Source: Anthoceros angustus (Eukaryota > Streptophyta > Anthocerotopsida > Anthocerotales > Anthocerotaceae). From it: a stretch of 64,000 bases of DNA. The translations under genes were made by a program, and so were the position numbers. The stretch lies in NCBI GenBank assembly GCA_010909165.1, contig MU008199.1, positions 124,001-188,000 on the forward strand, written 5' to 3'. Shown here one piece after another: positions 43,495 to 55,900 of this stretch. The notes under the pieces were generated by a model. It was given only the letters and a program-made list of their open reading frames with translations, did no database searches and was not told where the DNA came from. Position 1 is the first letter of the stretch. Every line of letters begins with the position of its first letter.

Positions 43495-43914
43495 ATGGGG
43501 GCTTCAGGATCAAAGCAGCCAGCAGAGATTGCCTCTTTGCAGAGGGAGCTGGAGGAGCTGCAGGTCCCGGCCAAACGGGCGGAGCGGGAATACGAGCTGC
43601 ACTACGAATTGGCCAGGGATGCAAGTCGGCGTGGAGAGCAGGACTTGTCCGCTGCTCATATGCACTCGGTGCACCAAGCACATACGGAGTTGGAGAGAAT
43701 TCGGAACCGACACTCCTCCCTCAACAGCCGCTTGCTCAATGTGGTTAGGGACGATAGATATGACGGAGACCAGAAGTTGGGATGGTTTGCCTGGTTCACA
43801 GGCCTGTTAGGCAATTTCCTGGCCACTCAATTGTTCCCTTTCCTGGTAGACTGCGCGAAGCAGCTCATTGGGTCCTTGAAGAACGGGCTTATCAGGCTGC
43901 TGCAGGCGGCGTAG
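43495..43914 (+). CDS. 139-aa protein: coiled coil plus C-terminal hydrophobic segment
   Basis: ATG at 43495 to TAG at 43914. The N-terminal ~85 residues are strongly charged heptads (IASLQRELEELQVPAKRAER… SVHQAHTELERIRNRHSSLN), typical of a coiled coil. The C-terminal ~50 residues hold a hydrophobic stretch, LGWFAWFTGLLGNFLATQLFPF, that could be a membrane anchor or amphipathic helix. I do not recognise the family. The frame is open only in the second copy of the duplication plus the unique flank. It could be a small gene or the last exon of one whose upstream exons are in the duplicated unit. Confidence 0.5.
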   Translation: MGASGSKQPAEIASLQRELEELQVPAKRAEREYELHYELARDASRRGEQDLSAAHMHSVHQAHTELERIRNRHSSLNSRLLNVVRDDRYDGDQKLGWFAWFTGLLGNFLATQLFPFLVDCAKQLIGSLKNGLIRLLQAA

Positions 43915-44658
43915 GCTAGCAGGGTGTTTGTTTCTATCTTGCTTGTTGGATCCCTCATGACTGAGGAAGCAACACTTGTATATTTGATTTGCATTTTGTG
44001 TCACCAGGGTTGTCAGTTTGTATGGGTGTTTGGCATCCTGTACTTGCGCAAATGTCTTTGATGGCTCGATTCTTCTAACTGTTTGTACTAAGGACAGCAA
44101 AGTGGAGCATGTACTTAACATGGGCTGGCAGAGAAAGCTGTGCACTTCATGAGGACACACCAATAAGGTTCTTGCTCCTAAGGTCTGGCTTTGGTTTGTC
44201 CAAGTGCTGTGAGGAACTGCAATCAGTTGTAGCACTCCGTACTCCAAAAGAACTCACCCATGAGTGTATTGAGGTCTAGAAGTTTACGATTCTCAGAATT
44301 CTCCAAGAAAACACCTTGTTGATTCCGGATGCTGCGCAATGATTGAAATTTGTGTTGTTACACCTCCTTGTCGACAAAATAGTTTTTCCGGAGCTCGCCT
44401 TACTCTGTTTTCTATGTTGCCAAAATTCTGCCCATTCCATGTAGAGGAGCCGTCCTCTTAACTGGTGCCGGACGCCCCAGGGGGCGCTGCTTCTCTACGA
44501 CCAAAGTATAGTTGGTGTGAGGAAATGGAACATTAGGAGCCATCCGCATGCCGTTACAATGATGGAGGTGGAGGCATGCTTAGCAGCACAGACCTTGAGC
44601 TTGGGGTTAGGTTAACCAGTGAGCTTCCCTGGGCATGGAATCAAGCTCTCAGGAAGCA
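43915..44658. other. Intergenic, no gene recognised
   Basis: Contains a GC-rich imperfect palindrome GGACGCCCCAGGGGGCGCTG near 44470. Otherwise nothing. Confidence 0.4.
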
Positions 44659-47290
44659 TCAAGCATTTGCACCCGCAGCATCATGACCCATGTTCCCCAA
44701 ATTGGGCCCGGCTCCAAATCCCATGTGCCCCAGCAGCACCCAGATATGAGTGATGAACTCCCCGCCCTCCGTGAGCAGCTCCACATGCTCCTTGGGCTTC
44801 GCAGCCACGGCTATGGCGATGAGCAGGTCCGCCCACACATCCCCCAGCATCGCCCACATCTGGGCCCTCTTCTCCTTGTTGGAAGCAGGAAAGCTTTCAT
44901 TCAACCGCACAGCAAGGATCCTCCCAGCCTTCCAGGGCTGGTGGGCGTACTGTCCCGGGCGCGGGTTGCCCAGCCAGCTCCTCAGGTCGCCGTAGCTAGC
45001 GTCCAGAAACGTCCTGGAAGCTTGAGTCCCCTGCGCCTGCGCCTGGCTCCATTGCCGGGTCCCGGGACTGGGAAGCTTAAGCTCGCGCTTGGTGCGCCAG
45101 AACACCTCCTTGGCCAGGGCGGCGTTGGACGGCAGCAACTGCGTCCGCTCCTTGAGCAGGTACAGAGTGTACCGCGACATGTACTGGGACATCTCCTTGT
45201 CCTCGGCGGCCTTGTGGGCGGTGGCATCCCTGGTACCCAGAAACGACTTCTTCAGCTCCCTGAACAGGATCTGGAACAGGCTTGCTTCCTGGAAGTCCGG
45301 CTTGCGGTTGATCTCGTGGGCCTCGCACAGGCTGGTGGCCACATGCCATGTGACTATGGCGTTCTCCAGGTCCGTGCTGCTGGCCCATGTGAAGTTGCTA
45401 GGATCCTGCTGGCCACGGCCGTGGCCGTCGTTGTGAGTATGGTGATGGTGGCGGGAGAGTGTGTATCCGGCAACGGAGGCCATGGTGTCCTTCAGATCCT
45501 GCAGCTCCACCTCTCTTCTGGGCTCTTCTTGTTCTTGCCCTTCCTCACCTGGCCCAGGAGGTTGCACCTGTCGAACACCTTGCCTAATAGGAAGACCTTG
45601 AAGGCCCGCACCTTGGGCTCCGGGACGCTCTGCCTGTCGTCGAATTCCTCCTCTCGGACAGGGATCAAGGAGACCTGCCCAAATCGGTGCCTCCAGTACC
45701 TGGGCCTGAAGAGCCCGAAGAGCTTGAGGTTCACGACCGAGAGCAGGGCTAGGGCCGTGGCAGCCATGGCCTTGAACAGGAACATGCTCACGGATTGAGC
45801 ATTTTCGTGGACAGAGGGTGGGTGTGGAGTGGAAGCTGTTGCAGCTTCCTGTGCTGCCTGCTTCCGATGACATACATGCAGGTTAGCCAGACTCTGGTCC
45901 AGTCTGTGAGGGTGAGCCTCGCCAGCTGCAACACCTCCACCAGGATGACGGAGGCGAACAGGACCCATGTCACTCCTCCAGCCACGCCCGCCAGCTGCAG
46001 ATCCTTGTCCCATTGCTTGAAGAACACCACAGCGCATATGATGATGACGACGAGGGACCCGACTCGGGAGAGTGGGCCGAACCACGTGTATGCTGTGCCT
46101 GAGGATTTGGTGAAGATGCTGTCGAACATGAAGCGGAGCTCCATGTCCAGGACGTCGACGAGCCTTTCCCTTGGAGGTTCTGCAGGTTTCTGGGACGGAT
46201 CTTGGAGTTCTGCTGAGGATGATGGTCCCCACAGCGAGTTGAAGAAGTTTCTGATGTTCTCGTTTCTCCACTCGTACATGTGCAGGCCTGTGAGCCGTCT
46301 GCGGAACATCTTGAAGAGAGCAAAGGCTATGCAGATGTCCACCACGTTCCTGCCGTTGCCTGGAGTCTGCCGCTCAAGTGCTTCCCTGTGCTCTCCATCC
46401 AAAAGGTCTGAGACCATGACCACCGCGCAGGGCTCTCTGATCTTGCGTTGCAGTGCCTGCCTCGTCGGTCTCGGGCCCCTGCACAGGGAAACTTGGAGAC
46501 AGGCAGCGGAACAGGCTCTTGAGCCACTTCTGTTCCCGCAAGGATTCCAGGACCTGGTGATACCATTTCTGAGTGTCGAAGGCGTGATCGTATGCTCGCT
46601 TCTCTCCTAGTATGAAGTAATTGTACTGTGGACCAGATCCGCGAGGTACATGCTCGTACTGCATCAATTTGTAAAGAGGGCGGGCCGCCTTGTCCAGATG
46701 GTGCTCGGAAGCATGGCGCAGAGCCAGAGTCCGCTCTCCGTACTTCACCGTTCCCACTGCAGCCAGAAACAGGCTGATCCGAGAACGGTGCCGTGTGCTG
46801 AGGAGAACACTACATAGAAAGCCGTGACCACCTGTACCGCCATTTGCATCACGAGTTCAACATCGGCATGCTGGACGAAATGGGGAATGGAGAAGGATGT
46901 TGGAACCAAACCTGGAAGAACATCTGAAAGCCATGCCTCTTCCAGAGCTCCGCATCTGCTATGGAGTAGGCACTGATGTTGTCAGGCCCTCCCAGGTGGA
47001 ACAGCAGGATGGCAGCCCAGAGCCCGTAAACCTGCTTCCGTTCGTCACACAACTTCCCCAACGCTCCCAGGGTGTAGACAGCCACTGCATCAGCCGTGTT
47101 GTAGGCCAGCCAAGAGACAGCTTGCAGAGTTCTATACCACTTCCGGGCGCCCCCTGTGGAGATCTGCACCAGCTGCAGAACCATGCTGGTGATCATCAGC
47201 GTGGGCAACATCCAAGAAGACTTGATCTCCTCCCAGGCAGTGGATGCGACAGGCACGGCGGGCGCTTGGCTGAAATCCGAGGCAAGTACT
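44659..47290 (-). CDS. DUF4220/DUF594 membrane protein, several short introns
   Basis: Blocks in order on the minus strand: AWEEIKSSWMLPTLM… WLAYNTADAVAVYTLGALG… LLFHLGGPDNISAYSIADAELWKRH (47288–~46910), TVKYGERTLALRHASEH (~46757), LDMELRFMFDSIFTKS with two TM helices (~46180–45880), WRHRFGQVSLI (~45690), then the DUF594 tail VTWHVATSLCEAHE… MSQYMSRYTLYLL… WADLLIAIAVAAKPKEHVELL-TEGGEFITHIWVLLGHMG ending at 44659. DUF4220 + DUF594 proteins are plant multi-pass membrane proteins of unknown function. Frame changes near 46475, 45880 and 45550 fit short introns (e.g. GTGAGG…CTGCAG of ~50 bp). The 5' end is uncertain: an acceptor at 47288 implies a missed upstream exon. The long plus-strand frame here is antisense. 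Confidence 0.8.
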
Positions 47291-48700
47291 GCAACACCAA
47301 GGCAGCAATCACAACCACTCCCTTGGCTCCCAGAGATGTTCTACTTGTGCTGCTTCTCATCCTGTTGGCCATACTCCACAACCCAGATTTCTGAGCCCTG
47401 GTCTCGTCATCGGAATGAGACCCCATTTCTTGATACGCTGAGCCCAAACTACCTTCACCTGACTCCTGGCTATCACAAATGGCTCCATCCCCTTCACATA
47501 CACTTACACTGCCTCCTTCACCGGCACCACCTCCGGATGAGCAAACCTGCCTGATGCTGGGATACAGAACTTGGACTCTATGCTTGGCCCTGGCACTGGA
47601 GATGCTACACACTCTGCCTCTGTAGATGGAACTCATCTTCCTCCTCCTGTAGCCTCCATTGTGACATCCACTCCTCAACCTCTCAGCGTGCTCTGGATTG
47701 GTCGATTCCTGCTCCTGCCAACCCACCAAGCTGGGTTCCCCTGCCAATCCCTCGCTTCCATCAGACTCTGCAGGGTGATCCTTCCCATCACCCATTACCA
47801 CACACCGTCACGATCCGCAAAAGCTCTCGCCGCCAGCAGCGTAAATCTTACGACAACGAGGGAATGTGTCTCTTCGGATCGTGAGATGGGCACAGGATTC
47901 ATAATCAGAAAGCGTGGCTTTGGGAAGCCCCCATCGCCAATTACACTACATCCGTTCAAAGCGAAACCATCGGGAAGAGTGGCAACAGTCCCGCGGCTTC
48001 CCTTCCAACAGTCGAGCAACTTGCACCCGAATTGAGCACGTGCCACAGCAACTTGTCAAATCTTCCACCCGAAGTCAGCACGTGTACCTGGTCCCACGGA
48101 GCCAGTCTGTACCTCTCTGGAGAAAACAAATGTATACGATTTTTTAACTTTTGAAGGCAAATCACGTCCTTTGGTCCATATCCCAGTGGAACCGGTAGGC
48201 CTAAATATCGGTTCGCCAGGGTACGGCCTGGCGAACCGACATGCCATGCCATGACCATGGCCTTCCTCCGTAGATATTTCGGTCATCTTGAGAGACAAGT
48301 GCAAACCGCTGAAACCTCTGGAATTCGGCAGGCTGCCAGGGAGGAAGCCACCACCGTGACCGCTGAACGCAAAGCGAATCAAGTCTGCAACCCCCGGGTC
48401 AAGGCGGGCCGAATTTCTCACTTGCTGCAGCAAGTTGCTGCTCGTTTTTCCACTAATTTGGTTCCCTTGCCCATAGCTATGAGCGGCAACACCACTAGCG
48501 ATGGAGCCACTCAACATCCTCACACACGTGAACCGTACCCAAAGTTTGGATCCAGGAAAGATGACAAAGTCGATGCTGAAAGTTTTGTGCTAGGGTCTCT
48601 GATCGTTCGTCCCTGCACACACCACCACACAATAGGGTCTGTCACCAGGACCTTGATTAATCTCTCCGGGGCTGTCGTGCCTGCTCAGTGACTCAGGACT
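47291..48700. other. Intergenic, no gene recognised
   Basis: Long but unsupported frames on both strands. It should include the first exon and promoter of the DUF4220 gene. Confidence 0.35.
48209..48238. repeat. Perfect 12-bp-stem hairpin
   Basis: CGGTTCGCCAGG, loop GTACGG, CCTGGCGAACCG. Confidence 0.9.
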
Positions 48701-49251
48701 CACGTTAGCAAAGACGCATAAGGGTCTACAAGAAAACGCGGTATCCACCCCAAGAAAAAGATGCTTTACTAGAGCAGCTCCGGCCCTCTTATACTACGCC
48801 CAAGGGCGGCGTCTTTATTACACTCCTATTACAGTGGTGGCCCAATCCCTAGCCACCGCCTACTACCCCCTCTTCCGCCTATCTCCGCTCGTGGCTGGGA
48901 GTGCCCTTGTTCGCCTCGGTGGCCCAATCCCTAGCCAGCAGTTCAGGCGCACCCAATCGGATGATCCGCGAGGCGGGGCCCCTTCCCCTTCCCAAGACTC
49001 TGTCAGGTTGAGCTACCAGCGGCGGTCTGACAACCGCGGTAACCACCACATCCCCCTCTCCGTCCTCTCCTGACCTCCGAGTGGGTCCCTGCTCTGTGGG
49101 ACCACCAGGTGGCTGCTCCGCCTGAGCAGGTCGGTGGTGATTCCCCGCTGCCCTCGTCCCCGAACAGCGCTACTAAGGCCCCGGTGGCTGTGCTATCCCC
49201 GGGACCTTCATCTCCTCCCCCTCCTTCTGATCCATCCGGAGGTCCGTCGAT

Positions 49252-52090
49252 TCAACGGGGTTGGCTCAGGACCTCCAAGGCCTTGAGGAGTTCGGCGTGG
49301 TAGTAGGCAAAGTCTGAATCGACTTGTTGGATTGCCTCTTCCACATGCGCCCGGAGCACCCGGTACTCCCTTCTCCAGAGATGCTCCGGCAGTTGGGCGT
49401 GCTGACCGGCTTGCTGGGCCATCTCTATCGCCAGACCCGCCAACTGAAACTGGGCAGAATCTCTTGAGGCTGCCAAAGATGCCTCCGCCTTCTTGGCCGC
49501 TAGCTCCTTCTCCATCTCTATCGCCACCCGGCTAGCTTCAGCCATGGCGCAACGCGTTCTCCTTCCGCCTTCCTTTGGACCAGCAACCGCCTACTTCGAG
49601 CTCTTGCCCCCATTCATCCTGGCTTGAAGCTCCGCCATCTCCCTTCCCAGGCGGTCCGGCAGCTCCGCCCGACTCATTGCTTCATCCAAGTCCTTCTCCA
49701 TTTCGGCGACGTCCTGCTCCTTGTTCCGTCGCCGCACCTCTTCCGCCCTCCAACAGAGCTGGAGCCGCTCTATCTCCCGTTCGTGGTCTGCGATTACACC
49801 CTAGAGGGCTCCGTTCTGCTCAATCGTTTCTTGGAGCTGCAGCTCCAAGGTCTCCTTGCGGTCCTCCATCTCCTGTCGCCGCTCCTCCGTCCCTCGCGGT
49901 GTGCTGAGATCCTCCATCTCCGGTTGCTGCCTCCGCCGCTCCTCCGCCCTCGTCCCGAGCCCTCTCCGCCTTCTTCTTGGGCCGCCTCCACCTTTGCTTG
50001 GGCCTCCGCCGCTCCTCCGCCTCCCTCCACCGGTTCGATCCAAAGTGGTCCCGGCTTTTAGCTGCCCGGCCTCCGTGCCCCCTTCACCTCAGCCTCCCAG
50101 GCTTGGTGTTGCTCCTGCCAAGCCGTCTCGGCCAGGTCCCGAGCCCTCTCCGCCTGTCTTTGGGCCTCCTCCAGCTCCCTTTGAGCTACTTCCCTCCGTT
50201 TGCAAAGGTGCTCCACCTTTGCTTGGGCCTCCTGCGCCTGCTTTAGCTGTTCGCACAGCTGAAGGATCTTGGCCCGATCTTGTTGAACGGACATGACCTC
50301 ACTCTTCGCCACCCGGCGCTGCTCCTCCTTGATTCTCGTGAGGGACTCCGCCTTCTTCTTGGCCGCTTGGGCCGCCTCCACCTGACCCTGGAGCAGCACC
50401 ATTCGTCTCCTGGTGGCCTCCACTTCCTGGGTCTTCTCTGCCGTTCCGCAAAGACCCTAGAGCATGCCGTCCATGACGGTTGCCAACACCCGCTGTGTCT
50501 CCTCCACGGCCACCACTGGGGAGGCACCCAGGAATTCCGTTGTGGGCGCGGGCATCTCTCGATCCGTTAAGGACCGCCATACTGTAGACCGGAGGGAGTC
50601 CGGACTGGGCTCTCCGGACCTAATCAGGACCCTCAGGTTCTGAGTGTTCTGATCTGAACCTTCCACCTCCTTGGCCCTTTTGGCCGCTAGCTCCTTCTCC
50701 GCCCTTCTTCGCTTGGGTCTCGGAGGTGGTGAGGGGGTCCTGGAGCTCACTCTCTTACCTCTACCAGTCGGGGACAGGACTGGCTCAGGGTGCGGTTGCT
50801 GCCAGTGGCCTCCTGCTCCTTGGGCAGCATCTCGCTCTGCCCTTCTGACGGCCTCCTCCGCCTCCTGCCACTCCGTAGGCAGGGGTAGGGGAACCGGTGC
50901 GGTCCTGGGTGCCTCGTTGGTGGGGGCCGACTTCCGCCTCTTGGCCACCTTCTTCGTCCGGCGAGGCTCAGCGGTGGGCTGCTGATTGGCTGGCGCCGCG
51001 ACCGCCAGCTCCCTTCCTTTGGGCGCTCCTTCCTGCGCAGGGTGCTCCGCTGAAGGAACCAAAAGAAAGGAGGCGAGAATGTCTTCCCACACTTCCCGGG
51101 GTGGTGAGGGGGTCCGTTCCAGTCGTATGGAGTCCGGAATTCCCTCCCAATCATCTTCCTCCCGGGCCCGCTTGGCCTTAGGAGGACGGGCCTCCGCCTC
51201 CGGCCCTCTTCCTCCGGGCCCGCTTGGCCTTAGGAGGACGGGCCTCCGCCTTGGCCACCTTCCCGGAGCGCTCGTCCTCTTCCTCCTGAAGGAGGTTGAG
51301 GTGCCCCATACATGGATGAGGAATGGCGACAACGCCGAGGGAGGCGGCTTCTCACTCTACAGCTTCCTCGCCTCCTGGTCGATCCGGGCGAAGATAATTC
51401 TCCCCCAGTCGGCCCTCTTCCCTCTCTGTAGGGCGTGGAGGAACACCAGAAGGTTATCACCAAGGTGGTCCACCTTGGTGAGCATGTTCCAATGGACGAT
51501 AACCTTCGCCACCGCCCTCACCCGCCTATCTAGCAGGTCCAACATCAACCAGCCGTTGGAGGACCGTTGCATCCCCGGCCTCAATAGCGCCGCCCTTGCC
51601 GCTTCTACCTTCCCCCTCACCTTGAGGGGCTCCGGGACTACGCCCCCAATTTCTTCAACTGGGCGGTTGTAAACCGCCCTCAGGACCTCCACGGTCCACC
51701 TCCTGGGGTCCTCCCTCAGGCTCTTGGAGCGGACCTCCTTGTTGGCCACCGCCAACATCTTCCGAGCGTACTCTCGGACCAGAGTGACGCTAACAAAAGT
51801 CCAAACAGCCCCTTCTTGGGCCCCATTGCTGTGTTCGCGTTGTTCGGCTGCTGAGGGTGGAGGCTTCGCAACTCTCCGTTCTCTCGTCGCTAAGTCAATC
51901 GCTCCAGTCGCAAAGACGAGCTATTCGCAAGGATGCTCGAGCGCTTGAAGAGAAAACGCCAGAGAGCGGGGTGTCTTAGCGCGAGAGAGTGCGAAAACCG
52001 CCACGAGGTTGCCTGAAAGAATGACCTTCGCTCGGGGTGGCGGCGTCGAGGAATGGCGCGGATGGGCGTCACGCAGAATCGCTGTGAGGC
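49252..52090 (-). pseudogene. Decayed transposon ORF (gag-like / plant transposon protein)
   Basis: One long minus-strand reading frame interrupted by TAG at 51357, 50457, 49801 and 49591 and TAA at 50058, plus one frameshift near 49.9 kb. Order: a globular domain (REDPRRWTVEVLRAVYNRPVEE… VHWNMLTKVDHLGDNLLVFLHALQRGKRADWGRIIFARID), loosely like the 'putative plant transposon protein' domain; a Pro/Arg/Ser-rich basic linker with KRRRAEKELAAKRAK; then 300–400 residues of coiled coil (VEAAQAAKKKAESL…QRELEEAQRQAERARDLAE). No protease, reverse transcriptase or transposase was seen, and no LTRs were found. GC-rich plus-strand frames here are antisense shadows. Start not defined. Confidence 0.6.
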
Positions 52091-52940
52091 CATAGCTTAT
52101 TTAGCCTTGCGCCACAGATTTAGCTCTTACGCGTGATTCTAGCCTTTACTGGCGCCTACCTGGAGTGAATACGCCATAACGCCATCGGCAACCCTACGGT
52201 CTGGTCCCTTTGCATGCTGTCCACCTCTCAAGACCGCCACGTGGCTCCATCGGCCCAAAATACGCTCCCAACTCCCAAGTTACTTTACTTGGCGTACTTA
52301 TCCCGACTTACTCCGGAGTGTAGTCCGGACTTATGATGTACTACGCGATCAGATCCGCTCCGAGTGCGGTCCGAGCCTCCACCTACCGGTGTAGTCCGGA
52401 GGACTCCGGCCTTATTTCTCCCTTTCCGCCTCATTTTCTACTCCACACTTACGAAAAAAACAAAACCTAGCTCATTACCTACCAAAGGGAAGAGTCCGTA
52501 ACCCACACATCCCGACCGACCAGTCCAACACCCGTCGGACCTGTTCGGGCCCTAACGGACCCAAGGTTTAGGGATTGCACTCTAAGTGCAATCTGGCCAA
52601 AACGGCCTTATTGGATAACTCCTCCCTATCCCTATTAAAAGTAACGACTTAAAAAAAAACAAAACAAGCCTAAAACAAGTCTCCAGGAGTAGGGACATCG
52701 GATTTGGCACTCCAGGACAAAGAAGGCAACCACGACAATACATCCAGAGTGCACGAAGATCCTTGTGCCCAAACCGCCGTAAGCCATACATGCTGACGTT
52801 GATCACAGCTACCTTAGCAGGTAACCATGATGCACTATTGGTAGAAGTTGAAGAGAACGAATTCGAATTTCAGAGCCTGCAGGAGAACTTAAGAAGCTTG
52901 AAGCTATCAACATGGTACTTGACATCCAGAAGACAGCATC
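52091..52940. other. Non-coding flank of the transposon ORF
   Basis: Rich in TCCGGAGTGTAGTCCGGA-type inverted repeats (52310–52410). No gene seen. Confidence 0.45.
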
Positions 52941-52949
52941 TGTGTGGTC

Positions 52950-55900
52950 TAATTTTGTGAAGCATGTGAAGAGTGCAAAGAAGGAGCCTGAAACACTCTA
53001 CCCTCCTAAAGCCTGTAGGACACCCCTGCCGACTGAAACAGTTGTTCATCTTCAACCAGTCGAGCAGGACTTGGAGGGTGGCGAATAGGAGCAAGCAAAA
53101 GTTGATATACCTGCTGAGGAGAAGCAGCATCAGCATCTTCCTCATGATGCTGTGACTGAGGAAGATGCTGTGACTGAGGAAGATGCTGATATCATTCCTC
53201 CGGAATATCAAGATTTGGACATAAAGTGCTCTAGGGGACCCAGGAGGAAAAGGGTGCACGATGTCCATCACGAAGTGCTTGCTGCCCACATCCATCCTTC
53301 AGGTAAGCTGTCTTCAATGTTTGACTGGCTTTTATAGTTTCCAAGCATGAAACTGCAAGCAAAGTTGAAAGAGGAGCAAGCAAAGTTGAAAGAGGAGCAA
53401 GCAAAGTTGCAAAGCTCGGACATATTGCGATCCAAGGTGCCTGAAATTTTAGGCCAGAGTTCTAATGCCTGATTTGGAGGCCTGAAAGGCATCATTTTAT
53501 GCTTCATTTGGAGGCTATGCACTAAACATGCTGCTAGTGCTGTGTGCAGGCTACATCTTTTGTGAATGTCCCTCCTTTTTGCCCATCAAGGACATAGTTC
53601 ATTTTGCAACCCGCTCTCTCTGCAATCCTCTCATACATCCCTTTTGGAAGCAAACTGAAGCGTGTGTGCTACATGTTGAGACATGTATTAGGCAGACTTT
53701 GAGTGGTCCATGGTCTTTTGACTATATTGTCTTGCAATTTCTGAACCCTAATATGTTTTGGAGGAACAATGTATGGAAGGAAGCCCGTTATTTCATGCAA
53801 GGACAAAAAGCGCATCCCAAGTATGTCCCAAAGGGTGTGAAGCAGGAGTACTGGGAGGTCTTTTTGAAAGAGGAGCAAGACAAGAGTTGTTGCCCGAGCC
53901 AGCAAAAACTCCCTGCCATGAGGAGGAGCAAGGAGGTGGGAAGTAATAGCTATGCATGTTTTGGATATGGCAAGCGTAAGGGTTGGATGTTTAGAGGAAG
54001 TTTGCGAGACCCAACCATGGATGAAATCAATGTTGGCACCAATCATGGGGCTTGCAACTTACAAAGTTGAAAGAGTTTTGGATGCAAACTAGAACTCCAA
54101 CTTTGGGTCCGGTGGACTCAAAGGGGCAAAGGACAAGGCGATTAATGTGGACCTTGTTGAAGGATGCAGGCTATTCCATCAAGGAGTGCGATGGGAAGGT
54201 CATGGAGGTCATCCTAAAGCGTAATGTCATAGATAACGGGTAAATGGTGGGGCATTATCTTCCCGCAAAGTTGCAAGCGAGGATGCTTGAGCATGATTCA
54301 AGTTAGATCGTTGTTCGGGACTATTGTGTCTATTTTGTGATAGCGTTCTGTTACATCCTCTCTACCAGACGCTTCGTTGGCTCATGACACGAAATTCCTT
54401 TACAAGGGCAAAGGACTCGAGTATGGAAGCGCAAGGCGTGATACTTTACTCAGGAAATCCTTCTCCTCTTATAGGAGGACCTCCACATACAAGACAAATT
54501 GGGTACACCCATTTTGCAAAGCTCGGACATATTGCGATCCAAGGTGCCTGAAATTTTAGGCCAGAGTTCTAATGCCTGATTTGGAGGCCTGAAAGGCATC
54601 ATTTTATGCTTCATTTGGAGGCTATGCACTAAACATGCTGCTAGTGCTGTGTGCAGGCTACATCTTTTGTGAATGTCCCTCCTTTTTGCCCATCAAGGAC
54701 ATAGTTCATTTTGCAACCCGCTCTCTCTGCAATCCTCTCATACATCCCTTTTGGAAGCAAGGCGTGTGTGCTACATCTTTTGTGAATGTCCCTCCTTTTT
54801 GCCCATCAAGGACATAGTTCATTTTGCAACCCGCTCTCTCTGCAATCCTCTCATACATCCCTTTTGGAAGCAAACTGAAGCGTGTGTGCTACATGTTGAG
54901 ACATGTATTAGGCAGACTTTGAGTGGTCCATGGTCTTTTGACTATATTGTCTTGCAATTTCTGAACCCTAATATGTTTTGGAGGAACAATGTCTGGAAGG
55001 AAGCCCGTTATTTCATGCAAGGACAAAAAGCGCATCCCAAGTATGTCCCAAAGGGTGTGAAGCAGGAGTACTGGGAGGTCTTTTTGAAAGAGGAGCAAGA
55101 CAAGAGTTGTTGCCCCGAGCCAGCAAAAACTCGCTGCCATGAGGAGGAGCAAGGAGGTGGGAAGTAATAGCTATGCATGTTTTGGATATGGCAAGCAGAA
55201 GGGATTTCTGGACAGGTTTAGAGGGAAGTTTGCGAGAGACCCAACCATGGATGAAATCAATGCTGTTGGCACCAATCATGGGGCTTGCAACTTACAAAGT
55301 TGAAAGAGTTTTGGATGCAGTCTGAAACTAGAACTCCAACTTTGGGTCTGCAGGTGGACTCAAAGGGGCAAAAGGACAAGGCGATTAATGTGTGGACCTT
55401 GTTGAAGGATGCAGGCTATTCCATCAAGGAGTGCGATGGGAAGGTCATGGAGGTCATCCTAAAGCAGAATGTCATAGATAACGGGTAAATGGTGGGGCAT
55501 TATCTTCCCCGCAAAGCAGCAAGACAAGCTGAGGATGCTTGAGCATGATTCTGGTTAGATCGTTGTTCAGGACTATTGTGTCTATTTTGTGATAGCCTGA
55601 AGTTCTGTCCTCTCTACCAGACGCTACGTTGGCTCGCAGCCGGCACGAAATTCCTTTACAAGGGCAAAGGACTCGCGAGTATGGAAGCGCAAGACGTGAT
55701 ACTTTACTCTGTGAAATCCTTCTCCTCTTATAGGAGGACCTCCACATACAAGACAAATTGGGTACACCCCATTTTGCAAAGCTTCTGGACATATTGCAGG
55801 CGATCCAAGGTGCACTGGACCGAAAACTGTGCTCGCTCGACCAGGAGTATGGTTTGCCAACTCGGTTGTCACTGAGGAAATTCCACCAAATCCCGAGACA

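Larger units (their letters stand above)
41067..43737. repeat. 1.33-kb tandem direct duplication
   Basis: Copy 1 41067–42399, copy 2 42400–43737, offset 1,332–1,333 bp. Every difference I found is a 1–2-nt insertion or deletion in short runs (e.g. GGGAAAGCG/GGGGAAAGCG, CAATGGGGC/CAATGGGGGC, GGAGAATTCGG/GGAGAGAATTCGG). The junctions share CTTGCTC(C)AAT. Confidence 0.95.

Noticed and set aside
44635-45798. 387-codon plus-strand frame
   Set aside because: Antisense to the DUF594 coding region, whose minus-strand translation has clear family motifs.
49575-50296. Pro/Ser-rich plus-strand frames
   Set aside because: Antisense of the coiled-coil region of the minus-strand transposon ORF.
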